NCBI GenBank assembly: GCA_964364855.1
Contig: CAYINU010000055.1
Coordinates: 1-13,866, forward strand
Reading direction: 5' to 3'
Length of the DNA stretch: 13,866 bases
DNA from: CAYINU01 sp964364855
Lineage (GTDB): Bacteria; Margulisbacteria; Marinamargulisbacteria; CAYINU01
Within the stretch, counting starts at the first letter, position 1. The number at the start of each line of letters is the position of its first letter. Made by a program: the position numbers and the translations under genes. The notes under the pieces were generated by a model. It saw nothing but the letters and a program-made list of their open reading frames with translations. It was not told where the DNA came from and searched no databases. Of this stretch, positions 1 to 7,795 are shown in pieces.

Positions 1-18
1 ACTCCCTTCATGGCTTAA

Positions 19-273
19 TCTTACATCATTTGTTTTGAATGTCCACAGGACCTAGCACTATTCTCTCAAAAAGATAGAATCACTTCTCAAGAGGCGGCCA
101 CTGCATTAGGACTTTCGGATAGGATGGCGCGACTGCTTTTGAAAACTTGGGTTGAGGACCGATGGCTAATCGTTGCAAACGCTTCAAATCGAGCAAGAGC
201 CTATTCTTTATCGGCAAAATACCGGCAATTTATCGGAAATAGCGCATCTACAAACAAGCTGCCCCACTTTTAA
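19..273 (+). pseudogene. C-terminal remnant of a winged-helix (Fic-family-like) protein
   Basis: The frame is open from the codon after a TAA at 16-18 to the TAA at 271-273 and encodes about 84 residues. It reads like a winged helix-turn-helix: an ITSQEAATALGLS helix-turn segment, a recognition-type helix (MARLLLKTWVEDRWL), then a basic wing and an AYSLSAKYRQFIG tail. This arrangement is common at the C-terminus of Fic-family proteins, but no FIC catalytic motif is present here. No ATG, GTG or TTG occurs in frame before the ATG at 124, which lies inside the domain, and a stop precedes it in frame, so it cannot be translated as a whole from a normal start. It is best read as the 3' end of a gene broken by a frameshift or stop. 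The Fic link is by resemblance only; another DNA-binding family is possible. Confidence 0.45.
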
Positions 274-310
274 AGTCAAGCTTCCTGTTAGAGAGCTAAA
301 TGGCTAAACA

Positions 311-339
311 TTGCGCCACAAAGTGATCCACGTTATGCT
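311..339 (+). promoter_or_regulatory. candidate sigma70 promoter of the PDH operon
   Basis: TTGCGC (311-316) and TATGCT (334-339) are separated by 17 bases and lie 58 bases upstream of the aceE start, in the only intergenic space before the operon (274-396). The -35 matches the consensus at 3 of 6 positions and the -10 at 4 of 6, so this is a plausible but weak call. No PdhR-like operator or other dyad was recognised in this gap. Confidence 0.35.
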
Positions 340-396
340 TAAAAAACGGTCTCCGGACGATCGATTTTACTTCACCTTTTTACCAAAGGGCAACTG

Positions 397-3066
397 ATGG
401 ATCAGGACGCAAAACTCAGCACTTCCGAACTCGAAACCCAACGCTGTCTGGATGCCTTGGACTATGTACTGAAATACCACGGCGCCAAAGACGCCCAACA
501 CATGGTCAAACGCTTGATGGATGCGCTGACCACCTCGGGTGTCACTGCCCCTTTTGAGGGCAATACGCCCTACATGAACACCATTCCTCCGGAAGAAGAA
601 CCGCCCTATCCGGGTGACCTGGAAATCGAACACAAGATCAAAAGCCATTTGCGCTGGAATGCGATGGCCATGGTCGTGAACGCAAACCGTGTACATGATG
701 GATTGGGTGGCCACATCTCCACTTACGCCTCCTGTGCCACGTTGTATGAAGTGGGTTTCCATCACTACTTTCGGGGCAACGGTGTCGGCCGGGAAGCCGA
801 TCAGATTTATTTCCAAGGCCACGCATCTCCCGGTAACTATGCCCGATCCTTTCTGGAAGGGCGTCTGACCAAAACCCAGTTGCATCACTTCCGCCAAGAA
901 CTGGCCAAGGGCGGCGGACTATCCTCTTATCCTCATCCTTATCTCATGCCAGATTATTGGCAATTTCCCACCGTCTCGATGGGATTGGGACCGTTGATGG
1001 CCATCTACCAAGCACGAATGAATCGGTATCTGTCCGCTCGTGGGTTTATCGACAAAGAAACCGAGCCCCGTGTCTGGTGCTTTGTCGGTGACGGCGAAAC
1101 CGGGGAACCGGAAACACTGGGGGCACTGTCTTTTGCGGCCAGAGAAAATTTGGATAACCTGATTTTTGTCATCAACTGCAACCTGCAACGTCTGGATGGC
1201 CCCGTGCTAGGCAACGGGAAAATCATCCAAGAGATGGAAGCCCTATTCAGAGGCGCAGGCTGGAATGTGATTAAAGTCATCTGGAGTTCGGATTGGGATC
1301 CGTTACTCAACTCTCCCTATCGCAAGCTCTTGCTCAAACGTATGGACGAATGCGTGGATGGCGATTTCCAAAAATATACGGTGTCGCCGGGCAGCTACAT
1401 CCGCAAACATTTTTTTGGCAAATACCCCGAGCTTCTTGAGCTCGTGAATCACATGACCGACCACCAGCTGACCAAGCTGTTGCGGGGTGGCCACGATCCC
1501 AAAAAAGTCTACGCGGCCTATGCCGCCGCCATGGCCCACAAAGGTCAGCCCACCGTCATCCTCGCCAAAACCGTGAAGGGCTACGGGCTAGGTGAGGCGG
1601 GCGAAGGCAAAAACATCTCCCACCAACAAAAGAAACTCAACGAAAAAGAACTCCGTGAATTTCGTAACCACTTTGGTGTCCCTCTCAACGACGAAGAAGT
1701 CGTGGAAGCTCCTTTCTATCGTCCGGATCCCAAAAGCAAGGAAATCACCTATTTACTGGACCGGCGCAAGGCTCTCGGCGGGTTTTTGCCGGAACGCAAA
1801 ACGGAGTTTCCGGCATTAGATATTCCGGATCTGTCTTACTTTGAAGAATTTTTTGCGGATTCCAAAGACAGTGACTTGTCTACCACCATGGCCTTTGTTC
1901 GTATTTTTAGCAAATTACTTCGCCATCCTGATCTCGGTCGCCGCCTTGTTCCCATCATTCCCGACGAAGCACGGACGTTTGGGATGGAAGCTTTGTTTCG
2001 GCAAATCGGCATTTATTCGCCCAAAGGGCAACTTTATGAGCCGGTCGACAGTGAATCCCTTCTTTATTACAAAGAAAGTAAAGACGGACAAATCCTGGAA
2101 GAAGGCATCAATGAAGCCGGTGCTATAAGCTCATTTATCGCTGCCGGGACCGCTTATGCCACCCATGGCGTGCCGATGATCCCCTTTTATATCTATTATT
2201 CAATGTTTGGATTCCAACGGGTGGGCGATCAAATGTGGTTGGTGGGCGACATCGGTGCCAAGGGATTTTTGTTGGGCGCCACCGCTGGACGCACCACCCT
2301 TAACGGCGAGGGTTTGCAACACCAAGATGGACACAGTCACCTGTTGGCCAGCACGATCCCCAATCTGATCGCTTATGATCCGGCGTTTCGATTTGAAATT
2401 GCAGTCATCCTCCAAGACGGCCTGCGCCGCATGTATACCAAAAAAGAAAACATTTTTTACTATTTGACAGTAGGCAACGAAAACTACCCCATGCCCGCCA
2501 TGCCCAAAGGCGCCGAAGACGGCATCCTAAAAGGGCTCTACCGGTTCAAAAAAGGCGGAAAAGGCAAACACAAAGCCCACATTTTCGGCAGCGGCGCCCT
2601 CATGCAAAGTGCCTTGAAAGCCCAAGAGATCTTGTCCAAAAAATACAATGTCTCTGCCGATGTATGGAGTGCGACCAGCTACAAACAGCTTCGCCAAGAT
2701 GCGCTAAACGTCTCCCGAGAAAATTTCTTAAATCCCACCAAAAAACCCAAAAAATCCTATATCGAACGCCTTCTGGAAAAGGAAAAGGGTGTCTTTGTCG
2801 CGGTTTCGGATAATATGAAAATTGTCCCCGAGCAAATTTCCCAGTGGGTGCCCGGCGGACTGTTTGTGTTGGGTACCGATGGCTTTGGCCGCAGTGAAAC
2901 CCGCGAAAATTTACGGCGGTTTTTCGAGGTGGACGCCGAATTCACCGTGCTGGCAGTACTTTACCAGTTGGCCAAAAAAGGTGATCTCTCGCCAAAAGTC
3001 GTCGAAACCGCCTTTCAAGATTTCAAAATCGATCCGGATAAAGCACATCCCATTTTGGTTGTCTAA
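397..3066 (+). CDS. aceE: pyruvate dehydrogenase E1 component, homodimeric type
   Basis: This is the thiamine-diphosphate-dependent E1 of the cytoplasmic pyruvate dehydrogenase complex. It decarboxylates pyruvate and transfers the acetyl group to the lipoyl arm of E2. The protein is 889 residues, close to E. coli AceE (887), and aligns with it at a steady +2 offset. The ThDP/Mg motif GDGET is at 231-235 with the partner asparagine in NCNLQRLDGP (N262). The active-site loop GEGKNISHQ carries H409, the catalytic glutamate lies in NEAGA (E573), and LQHQDGHSH (641-648) carries H642. Every catalytic position I can map is conserved, so the gene looks intact. The ATG at 397 gives the family's usual N-terminus; the AAAGGG upstream (386-391) is a modest ribosome-binding site. 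It is the first gene of an aceE-aceF-lpdA operon, 11 bases ahead of aceF. No regulator gene precedes it here. Confidence 0.97.
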   Translation: MDQDAKLSTSELETQRCLDALDYVLKYHGAKDAQHMVKRLMDALTTSGVTAPFEGNTPYMNTIPPEEEPPYPGDLEIEHKIKSHLRWNAMAMVVNANRVHDGLGGHISTYASCATLYEVGFHHYFRGNGVGREADQIYFQGHASPGNYARSFLEGRLTKTQLHHFRQELAKGGGLSSYPHPYLMPDYWQFPTVSMGLGPLMAIYQARMNRYLSARGFIDKETEPRVWCFVGDGETGEPETLGALSFAARENLDNLIFVINCNLQRLDGPVLGNGKIIQEMEALFRGAGWNVIKVIWSSDWDPLLNSPYRKLLLKRMDECVDGDFQKYTVSPGSYIRKHFFGKYPELLELVNHMTDHQLTKLLRGGHDPKKVYAAYAAAMAHKGQPTVILAKTVKGYGLGEAGEGKNISHQQKKLNEKELREFRNHFGVPLNDEEVVEAPFYRPDPKSKEITYLLDRRKALGGFLPERKTEFPALDIPDLSYFEEFFADSKDSDLSTTMAFVRIFSKLLRHPDLGRRLVPIIPDEARTFGMEALFRQIGIYSPKGQLYEPVDSESLLYYKESKDGQILEEGINEAGAISSFIAAGTAYATHGVPMIPFYIYYSMFGFQRVGDQMWLVGDIGAKGFLLGATAGRTTLNGEGLQHQDGHSHLLASTIPNLIAYDPAFRFEIAVILQDGLRRMYTKKENIFYYLTVGNENYPMPAMPKGAEDGILKGLYRFKKGGKGKHKAHIFGSGALMQSALKAQEILSKKYNVSADVWSATSYKQLRQDALNVSRENFLNPTKKPKKSYIERLLEKEKGVFVAVSDNMKIVPEQISQWVPGGLFVLGTDGFGRSETRENLRRFFEVDAEFTVLAVLYQLAKKGDLSPKVVETAFQDFKIDPDKAHPILVV

Positions 3067-3077
3067 CGAGGTAAATT

Positions 3078-4364
3078 ATGGACATTAAAGTTCCGTTTTT
3101 AGGTGATGGTATTGATGCCGCAACGGTGTTGTCGGTCCTGGTAAAACCGGGGGACACCATTGCCAAAGAGGCCACGATTTTGGAACTCGAAACGGACAAG
3201 GCAACAGCACCGGTACCCGCATCGGCAGCGGGGATCGTGGAGAAAGTCCTGGTTAAGGAAGGCGACAAAGTCTCCACAGGAACACCCGTCATTACGCTCA
3301 CGGGTACTGGATCCACTTCAACTCCCGCTTCTCCAGCACCCACACCGACTCACTCTGTTCCGACTTCTCCCATAGCCGCGCATATCCCCCCCACTCAGCA
3401 AGCACCGGCAACACCCGTAGCCTATGCGGCCAGCGGCGGTACACACGCACCGACGTCGCCATCGGTGCGAAAAACAGCTGAAGCGTTGGGATTGGATCTG
3501 GGTCGTATCCATGGCACAGGCAAAAATGGCCGGATCGAATGGGAAGACTTGCACAACTATGTGATGTATCTCCAAGCTCAGGTTTTCCAGGCAACAGCTC
3601 CCAGCAGCCGTGCACCAAGCCCCACACCCAAACCCATCCTGCCCGACTTTTCAAAATGGGGGCAGATCAAGCGAGAACCCCTATCCGGAATGCGCAAAAA
3701 AATTGCCGAAAAGATGGCGTTGTCATGGTCTAGCATCCCTCATGTCACACAATTCGACGAAGCGGACATCACCGCACTCAACGCACTGCGCAAAAAACAT
3801 GCCCCCGTTTACGAGAAAAAAGGCGCCCGTCTTACCATGACCGTCTTGATTATGCGCGCCGTGCAAAAGGCATTGGAAAAATATCCGCATTTTAATGCCA
3901 GCTTGGATGAAAATACCCAGGAATTGATCATCAAGGACTACTTTAATATGGGCATTGCCGTCGATACAGAGGCGGGATTGGTGGTCCCGGTCGTCCGCGA
4001 TGTGAATACCAAATCTCTGATGACACTTTCTCAGGATTTGGCGGACATTTCCCAAAAAGCGCGAGATCGCAAGCTCGGTATCGAGTCGATGCAAGGCGGC
4101 ACGTTTACCATTTCCAATTTGGGCAGTCTGGGCGTGTCTGTATTCACCCCGATTGTGAACCACCCTGAAGTCGCGATTTTAGGCTTGGCCCGTGGTGTGA
4201 CTCGGCCGGTGTGGGAAGGCAAAGCGATGGAGATGCGGATGTTTTTACCTCTTGCGCTTTCCTACGATCACCGTGTGATTGACGGTGCGGACGGGGCGCG
4301 GTTTATCCGCGAAATCGTCGCTCAACTCGAGAATTTTGATGCCAAGGAACTGGAGGCCCGCTAG
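3078..4364 (+). CDS. aceF: dihydrolipoamide acetyltransferase, PDH E2 component
   Basis: This is the core of the pyruvate dehydrogenase complex and transfers acetyl from lipoate to CoA. The 428 residues show three domains. A single lipoyl domain spans about 1-75, with the lipoylated lysine K41 in ETDKATAP. A peripheral-subunit-binding domain spans about 127-160 (SPSVRKTAEALGLDL...GRIEWEDL). A C-terminal acyltransferase domain spans about 195-428 and ends in the catalytic HRVIDG motif (H398, D402). Flexible Pro/Ala/Thr/Ser-rich linkers lie at about 76-126 and 165-188, as expected for swinging arms. E. coli AceF carries three lipoyl domains; the single one here is the short form common elsewhere. 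A GAGG at 3068-3071 sits 6 bases before the ATG. lpdA starts 3 bases after the stop, so the two are probably translationally coupled. Confidence 0.96.
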   Translation: MDIKVPFLGDGIDAATVLSVLVKPGDTIAKEATILELETDKATAPVPASAAGIVEKVLVKEGDKVSTGTPVITLTGTGSTSTPASPAPTPTHSVPTSPIAAHIPPTQQAPATPVAYAASGGTHAPTSPSVRKTAEALGLDLGRIHGTGKNGRIEWEDLHNYVMYLQAQVFQATAPSSRAPSPTPKPILPDFSKWGQIKREPLSGMRKKIAEKMALSWSSIPHVTQFDEADITALNALRKKHAPVYEKKGARLTMTVLIMRAVQKALEKYPHFNASLDENTQELIIKDYFNMGIAVDTEAGLVVPVVRDVNTKSLMTLSQDLADISQKARDRKLGIESMQGGTFTISNLGSLGVSVFTPIVNHPEVAILGLARGVTRPVWEGKAMEMRMFLPLALSYDHRVIDGADGARFIREIVAQLENFDAKELEAR

Positions 4365-4367
4365 GTT

Positions 4368-5783
4368 ATGAATAAGCTGAAAACCGAAGTCGTCGTGGTG
4401 GGCGCGGGGCCTGGCGGATATGCCGCTGCATTTTACGCGGCCGATCTGGGCAAGTCCGTCATTCTCGTCGAACAAGACAGTAAACTGGGTGGGGTATGTC
4501 TTAACCACGGCTGTATCCCCTCCAAGGCATTGCTTCATGCGGCCCAAGTTCTATCCGAAGCCAAAGCCGCCCATCAAATGGGCATTGATTTCGGCACACC
4601 GAAGATCAAGCTGGATACGATGCGCGCCTGGAAAGACGGCATTTTGTCCAAGCTCTCTGGCGGAATCAAAGGCCTGGCCGAAAAACGCGGCGTGAAAGTG
4701 TTAACTGGCCGCGGTCATTTTGAAGATGCGGATACCTTGCGCGTGGAGACCGAAAAAGGCCAACAATTTATCCATTTTGAAAACGCGATTATTGCCGTCG
4801 GTTCGCGCCCTGCCCTACCCACGGTATTTGACCTGGGCAACAAACGGATTATGACGTCGACCGAGGCACTAGAGCTGGAAGAAATCCCTCAAAAGCTATT
4901 GGTCGTTGGCGGCGGCTATATCGGCATGGAGCTCGGCACGGTCTATGCCGCGTTGGGTAGCGAGATTACATTGGTGGAAGCCCATAACACCATTTTGAGC
5001 GGCGCGGATCCCGATCTGGTTCGACCGGTCATGACTTATGCCAAGACGCATTTCAAGGAAGTCCGTCTGGGTGCCAAAGTTCAAAAACTGGCCACCTCCG
5101 GCAAGAAAATCAAAGTCAAAATGACGGTAGGAGAAAAAACCATCGAAGAATCCTACGATCGGGTATTGGTTTCCGTGGGACGGGTACCCAACCATGAGGA
5201 TTTGGGGTTGGAAAATGCCGGAGTAAAACTATCTGAACGGGGCTTCATTGAGGTCAACAGCCGTCAACAAACCAGCACTTCACATATCTATGCCATCGGG
5301 GATATTGCCGGCGGCGTGATGCTCGCCCACAAAGCCTCCAAAGAAGCCCGCATCGCCGTCGAGGTCATTTGCGGACAGCCGTCTGAATTTAAAAACGTGC
5401 TCATTCCGGCCGTGGTGTTTACCCATCCGGAGGTGGCATGGGTCGGACTTACCGAACATGAAGCCAACGCTCAGGGCATGGCCATCAAAGTGGCAAAATT
5501 TCCTTGGGCCGCCTCTGGTCGCGCCCTGACGCTAGAACAACCTCAAGGCCTGACCAAGCTCATCGTAGATCCTGCGACAGAACGTGTGTTAGGGGCAGGC
5601 ATTGTGGGTCAGGGTGCGGGAGACTTGATCGGAGAAGCCATTTTGGCCATCGAAATGCGGGCCACCGTTCAGGACATCGCGTTGTCCGTGCACCCCCACC
5701 CCACGCTATCCGAAACGATGATGGAAGCTGCCGAAGTCTTCTTCGGACATTCCAGCCACGTGTTTACCGGGAAAAAGGCTTAA
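4368..5783 (+). CDS. lpdA: dihydrolipoamide dehydrogenase, E3 component
   Basis: This FAD-dependent enzyme reoxidises the dihydrolipoyl arm of E2 and reduces NAD+. The 471 residues carry an N-terminal FAD-binding GAGPGG motif (12-17), the redox disulfide C44/C49 in GGVCLNHGCIPSK, the NAD-binding GGGYIG (181-186), the second FAD motif YAIGDIAGG, and the C-terminal His-Glu pair H444/E449 in HPHPTLSE, the same numbers as E. coli Lpd. All catalytic residues are present. A GGAGG at 4352-4356 inside the end of aceF provides the ribosome-binding site. It closes the PDH operon and is followed by a terminator. The 34 bases encoding residues 448-459 are duplicated at 7556-7588, so this 3' end may have been replaced or regenerated by an insertion event. 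Confidence 0.97.
   Translation: MNKLKTEVVVVGAGPGGYAAAFYAADLGKSVILVEQDSKLGGVCLNHGCIPSKALLHAAQVLSEAKAAHQMGIDFGTPKIKLDTMRAWKDGILSKLSGGIKGLAEKRGVKVLTGRGHFEDADTLRVETEKGQQFIHFENAIIAVGSRPALPTVFDLGNKRIMTSTEALELEEIPQKLLVVGGGYIGMELGTVYAALGSEITLVEAHNTILSGADPDLVRPVMTYAKTHFKEVRLGAKVQKLATSGKKIKVKMTVGEKTIEESYDRVLVSVGRVPNHEDLGLENAGVKLSERGFIEVNSRQQTSTSHIYAIGDIAGGVMLAHKASKEARIAVEVICGQPSEFKNVLIPAVVFTHPEVAWVGLTEHEANAQGMAIKVAKFPWAASGRALTLEQPQGLTKLIVDPATERVLGAGIVGQGAGDLIGEAILAIEMRATVQDIALSVHPHPTLSETMMEAAEVFFGHSSHVFTGKKA
5710..5743 (+). repeat. direct repeat, copy 1 (inside lpdA 3' end)
   Basis: This segment (core CGATGATGGAAGC) recurs at 7556-7588 in the same orientation, 1845 bases downstream. Over 34 alignment columns 31 are identical; the differences are one deleted A, one T to C and one C to T. 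Copy 1 is in frame in lpdA. The two copies bracket the DUF4160/DUF2442 and zeta-like modules. Confidence 0.8.
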
Positions 5784-5818
5784 AAATTTAGTTTAATAAG
5801 CGGTAGTGTGCCAGGGTT

Positions 5819-5859
5819 GGTATTCCCGGCGGAATTTTTCGCCGTTTTTCGATAATACC
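5819..5859 (+). terminator. terminator of the PDH operon
   Basis: The core hairpin is CGGCG (5827-5831) pairing with CGCCG (5840-5844), followed at once by five T (5845-5849). An outer arm GGTATT (5819-5824) pairs with AATACC (5854-5859), which could give a longer structure. It lies 43 bases after the lpdA stop, which fits rho-independent termination of aceE-aceF-lpdA. Confidence 0.7.
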
Positions 5860-5909
5860 TTGATCCCAAATTTCTTCACCCTTACACTGTGTACTTAGAG
5901 GTATTAACG

Positions 5910-6182
5910 ATGACACCAGCTATTTCGATGTTTTATGGACTTGTTGTTTATATGTATTTTATGGACACGGACAGACACCAATCTCCCCATGTTCATGTTA
6001 AATACCAAGAACAAGAGGCTGTTCTAGCAATACCGGACGGTACCCTACTGGACGGCAATATTCCTTCCAAAAAGCTTAAGCTTGTCCAAGCTTGGATTCT
6101 CATTCATGAAGATGATTTGATGGCCGACTGGTCTCTGGCCAGCAAAGGTGAGGCTCCCTTTAAGATCGACCCCTTGAGGTAA
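5910..6182 (+). CDS. DUF4160 domain protein, first gene of a two-gene module
   Basis: This 90-residue protein has the DUF4160 pattern: an N-terminal MTPAISMFYGLVVYMYF segment, the conserved D-x-x-SPHVHVKYQ stretch, a PDGTLLDGNIP middle and a C-terminal helix with WILIHEDDLMADW. The function is unknown. The family is often encoded beside DUF2442, as here, and such pairs are discussed as toxin-antitoxin-like; I cannot tell which partner would act as a toxin. I chose the ATG at 5910 rather than the in-frame GTG at 5889 because a good GAGG (5898-5901) sits 8 bases before it and the conserved domain begins right there. The DUF2442 gene follows after 3 bases. Confidence 0.85.
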   Translation: MTPAISMFYGLVVYMYFMDTDRHQSPHVHVKYQEQEAVLAIPDGTLLDGNIPSKKLKLVQAWILIHEDDLMADWSLASKGEAPFKIDPLR

Positions 6183-6185
6183 TCG

Positions 6186-6422
6186 ATGAATCCAAGAGTC
6201 ACAAAGGTCATTCCCGAAGCTGAATTCACGTTGCTTCTTCAATTCGAGAATAACGAGTCCCGTCGATTTGATATGCGGCCTTATTTGGATATGGGCGTGT
6301 TTAGGGAACTTCGGGATCCCCGCCTTTTTAGGACTGCACGGGTGCAAAATGGTACCGTAACGTGGATCCACCATCAAGATCTCTGTCCCGATACCCTTTA
6401 TCTAAAGAGTCTCAGCGTTTAG
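6186..6422 (+). CDS. DUF2442 domain protein, partner of DUF4160
   Basis: This 78-residue protein matches the DUF2442 pattern: VTKVIPEAEFTLLLQFENNESRRFDMRPYL, followed by the FRELRDPRLFRTARVQNGTVTW segment and an LCPDTLYLKS end. The family is small, with no known catalytic residues, and is frequently found next to DUF4160. The start lies 3 bases after the DUF4160 stop, with a GAGGT at 6176-6180 as ribosome-binding site, so the two genes form one transcription unit. A role as an antitoxin-like or binding partner is inference from gene pairing only. Confidence 0.85.
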   Translation: MNPRVTKVIPEAEFTLLLQFENNESRRFDMRPYLDMGVFRELRDPRLFRTARVQNGTVTWIHHQDLCPDTLYLKSLSV

Positions 6423-6488
6423 CATCCGTGTCGTTGAAATATGCCTGTCGGTTTGCAAACATCAGGCCCTGCTTTGATTTTCAGGTGG

Positions 6489-6505
6489 TCCCCTTTTTTG
6501 GGGGA
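6489..6505. other. hairpin in the gap between the two modules
   Basis: TCCCC (6489-6493) pairs with GGGGA (6501-6505) around a T-rich loop. The T-run is in the loop rather than after the stem, so it is not a textbook terminator on either strand. It lies in the 130-base gap 6423-6552, in which I see no gene and no convincing promoter. Confidence 0.3.
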
Positions 6506-6552
6506 AAGCTTACAAGTTGCATTTGGCGTTGCCTTGGGCTTAAGATACCGTT

Positions 6553-6804
6553 ATGTCTGAGCATTCCAGAAAATTCGACGAAGATCGAGAAAAGCAATTG
6601 GATTTTTTGGAAAGCCAAATCCCGGTTTTATCTTCTGCAGCAATTAGTTTGGCTTATTTTAAAACGCTTGAAGCAGGCGGCAGTGTGCTGGCAGCAAACC
6701 ATGCCGGTGAAATTTATAAGATATTCCCGGACGGGACAAAAGAGTTCATTAAAAAAACTGATCCGTACCTAAAATATCGGGTCGGCGAAAAATTTTTCAT
6801 TTGA
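6553..6804 (+). CDS. small protein, probable partner (antitoxin candidate) of the zeta-like kinase
   Basis: The 83 residues start with a charged helical stretch (SEHSRKFDEDREKQLDFLE), followed by a more hydrophobic middle (ISLAYFKTLEAGGSVLAA) and a C-terminal segment with IYKIFPDGTKEFIKK. I recognise no named domain. Its position is informative: its TGA (6802-6804) shares one base with the ATG of the downstream P-loop kinase (TGATG), so the two are translationally coupled, with the small gene first, as is usual for toxin-antitoxin pairs. An antitoxin or neutralising role is inferred from that arrangement alone. The ribosome-binding site is weak; no GGAG-like core precedes the ATG. Confidence 0.7.
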   Translation: MSEHSRKFDEDREKQLDFLESQIPVLSSAAISLAYFKTLEAGGSVLAANHAGEIYKIFPDGTKEFIKKTDPYLKYRVGEKFFI

Positions 6805-7547
6805 TGGCCCCCTCCATACATCGATTACGGATGGTTGCAGGTCCAAATGGCTCGGGAAAGAGTACCGTTAAATCCTTTGTGGATTCCCGTGTGGCGTTAA
6901 TGTGGGGTTTATATATAAACCCGGATGATATCGAGCAAAAAATGTTGCGTTCCGGCCAACTTGACCTTAAAGAGTTTCAAGTCACTTCTACATCCGACGA
7001 GATCAGACATTTTTTTTTACATTCAGCGTTGTTGCAAAAGGAAAACCTCACCCAGATAGCGAAGATAATTCGTCTTCATGAAAACTGTCTTGAATTTGAA
7101 AAAAAACAAGTCAACTCGTATTTGGCCTCAGTTATTGCCGATTTTATTCGCCAAAAGCTGGTAGAAAAACGGTGTTCGTTTACTTTTGAAACGGTAATGT
7201 CTTCCGAGGACAAAATCCGCTTTCTACAGCATGCTAAGACCCAAGGATATCGAACCTATCTGTACTATGTCGCCACAATCGATCCTGCTCTCAACATTGA
7301 TCGAGTTCGAGATCGTGTAAAAAAAGGGGGACACGATGTTCCTCGGAAAAAAATCATCGATCGATATCACCGGTCGCTGGAATTTCTTTTAGATGCCATA
7401 CATCAAACTGACCGCGCCTATATTTTTGACAATTCATCTCAAGAGATGATTTGGATTGCAGAAATCACAGATGGAAGAAATCTAGAAATTAAAAATGGAT
7501 GGATCCCTCAGTGGTTTGAAACAGCCGTATTAAAAAAATTGCATTAA
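6804..7547 (+). CDS. zeta-toxin-like P-loop kinase
   Basis: The 247 residues begin with a Walker A motif GPNGSGKST (13-21). An INPDDIEQKM segment follows, then a central FTFETVMSS stretch like the FET strand of zeta-type kinases, and an arginine-rich lid with R167, R169, R171 and GGHDVP (175-180) leading into a RYHRSLEFL helix. This is the pattern of zeta-toxin-family ATPases and kinases. Characterised zeta toxins phosphorylate UDP-N-acetylglucosamine; many chromosomal relatives have unknown substrates, so substrate and toxicity are not shown here. I chose the ATG at 6804 over the TTG at 6801 because it gives the TGATG overlap with the upstream small gene. The stop at 7547 is only 8 bases before the duplicated lpdA tail, so this gene marks the right edge of the inserted block. 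Confidence 0.82.
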   Translation: MAPSIHRLRMVAGPNGSGKSTVKSFVDSRVALMWGLYINPDDIEQKMLRSGQLDLKEFQVTSTSDEIRHFFLHSALLQKENLTQIAKIIRLHENCLEFEKKQVNSYLASVIADFIRQKLVEKRCSFTFETVMSSEDKIRFLQHAKTQGYRTYLYYVATIDPALNIDRVRDRVKKGGHDVPRKKIIDRYHRSLEFLLDAIHQTDRAYIFDNSSQEMIWIAEITDGRNLEIKNGWIPQWFETAVLKKLH

Positions 7548-7555
7548 GGCCTTTG

Positions 7556-7588
7556 CCGAACGATGATGGAAGCCGCCGAAGTCTTTTT
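7556..7588 (+). repeat. direct repeat, copy 2: relic of an lpdA 3' end
   Basis: These 33 bases match lpdA 5710-5743 at 31 of 34 columns. A deleted A just before the ATGATG breaks the lpdA frame, but after it the frame still reads MMEAAEVF, the C-terminal helix of dihydrolipoamide dehydrogenase. No other part of an lpd gene is present nearby. It is a non-functional tail fragment, best explained as the displaced original 3' end of lpdA after an insertion, or as one arm of a duplication created by it. Confidence 0.75.
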
Positions 7589-7634
7589 GGAACAGCCAAC
7601 GACTCACTCCACTCCGGGAATCGGGATCTGTTGG

Positions 7635-7664
7635 CTTGCCGTCCCTGAGCAAGGCTATTTTTTT
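7635..7664 (+). terminator. candidate terminator downstream of the zeta-like gene / lpdA relic
   Basis: CTTGC (7635-7639) pairs with GCAAG (7649-7653) around a 9-base loop, and seven T follow at 7658-7664. The stem is short. It could end transcription of the accessory block, or be the original terminator of the PDH operon, separated from it by the insertion. Confidence 0.4.
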
Positions 7665-7758
7665 CATTAACAATACTAATTTTCAATGCATTTAAGATTT
7701 TGATTGTCGTGACTGAAATTTCGAAAAAAACAAACATTGTCAAAGACCAAAATACTCT

Positions 7759-7789
7759 TTGACACCATGCATGTCAGGTTTTGTATGAT
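7759..7789 (+). promoter_or_regulatory. promoter of nrdA-nrdB
   Basis: A perfect TTGACA (7759-7764) and a TATGAT (7784-7789, 5 of 6 matches) lie 174 bases before the nrdA start. The 19-base spacer is longer than optimal, which often goes with activator-dependent or repressed promoters. Initiation would fall near 7796. Confidence 0.5.
7760..7776. promoter_or_regulatory. candidate operator dyad over the nrdA -35 box
   Basis: TGACA (7760-7764) and TGTCA (7772-7776) form an inverted repeat with a 7-base spacer that covers the -35 element and part of the spacer. A protein bound here would compete with RNA polymerase. It does not match the known NrdR box pattern. The half-sites are short and could arise by chance. 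Confidence 0.3.
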
Positions 7790-7795
7790 GCCATT

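Noticed and set aside
367..897. Reverse-strand open frame opposite aceE, and similar long frames opposite aceF, lpdA, nrdA and nrdB
   Set aside because: They lie inside well-supported genes on the other strand, show no family motifs and reflect codon bias of the real genes.
6362..6772. 136-codon plus-strand frame overlapping the start of the zeta-like module
   Set aside because: It overlaps both DUF2442 and the 83-residue gene in another frame, has no recognisable domain, and the 83-residue gene has the coupled TGATG junction.
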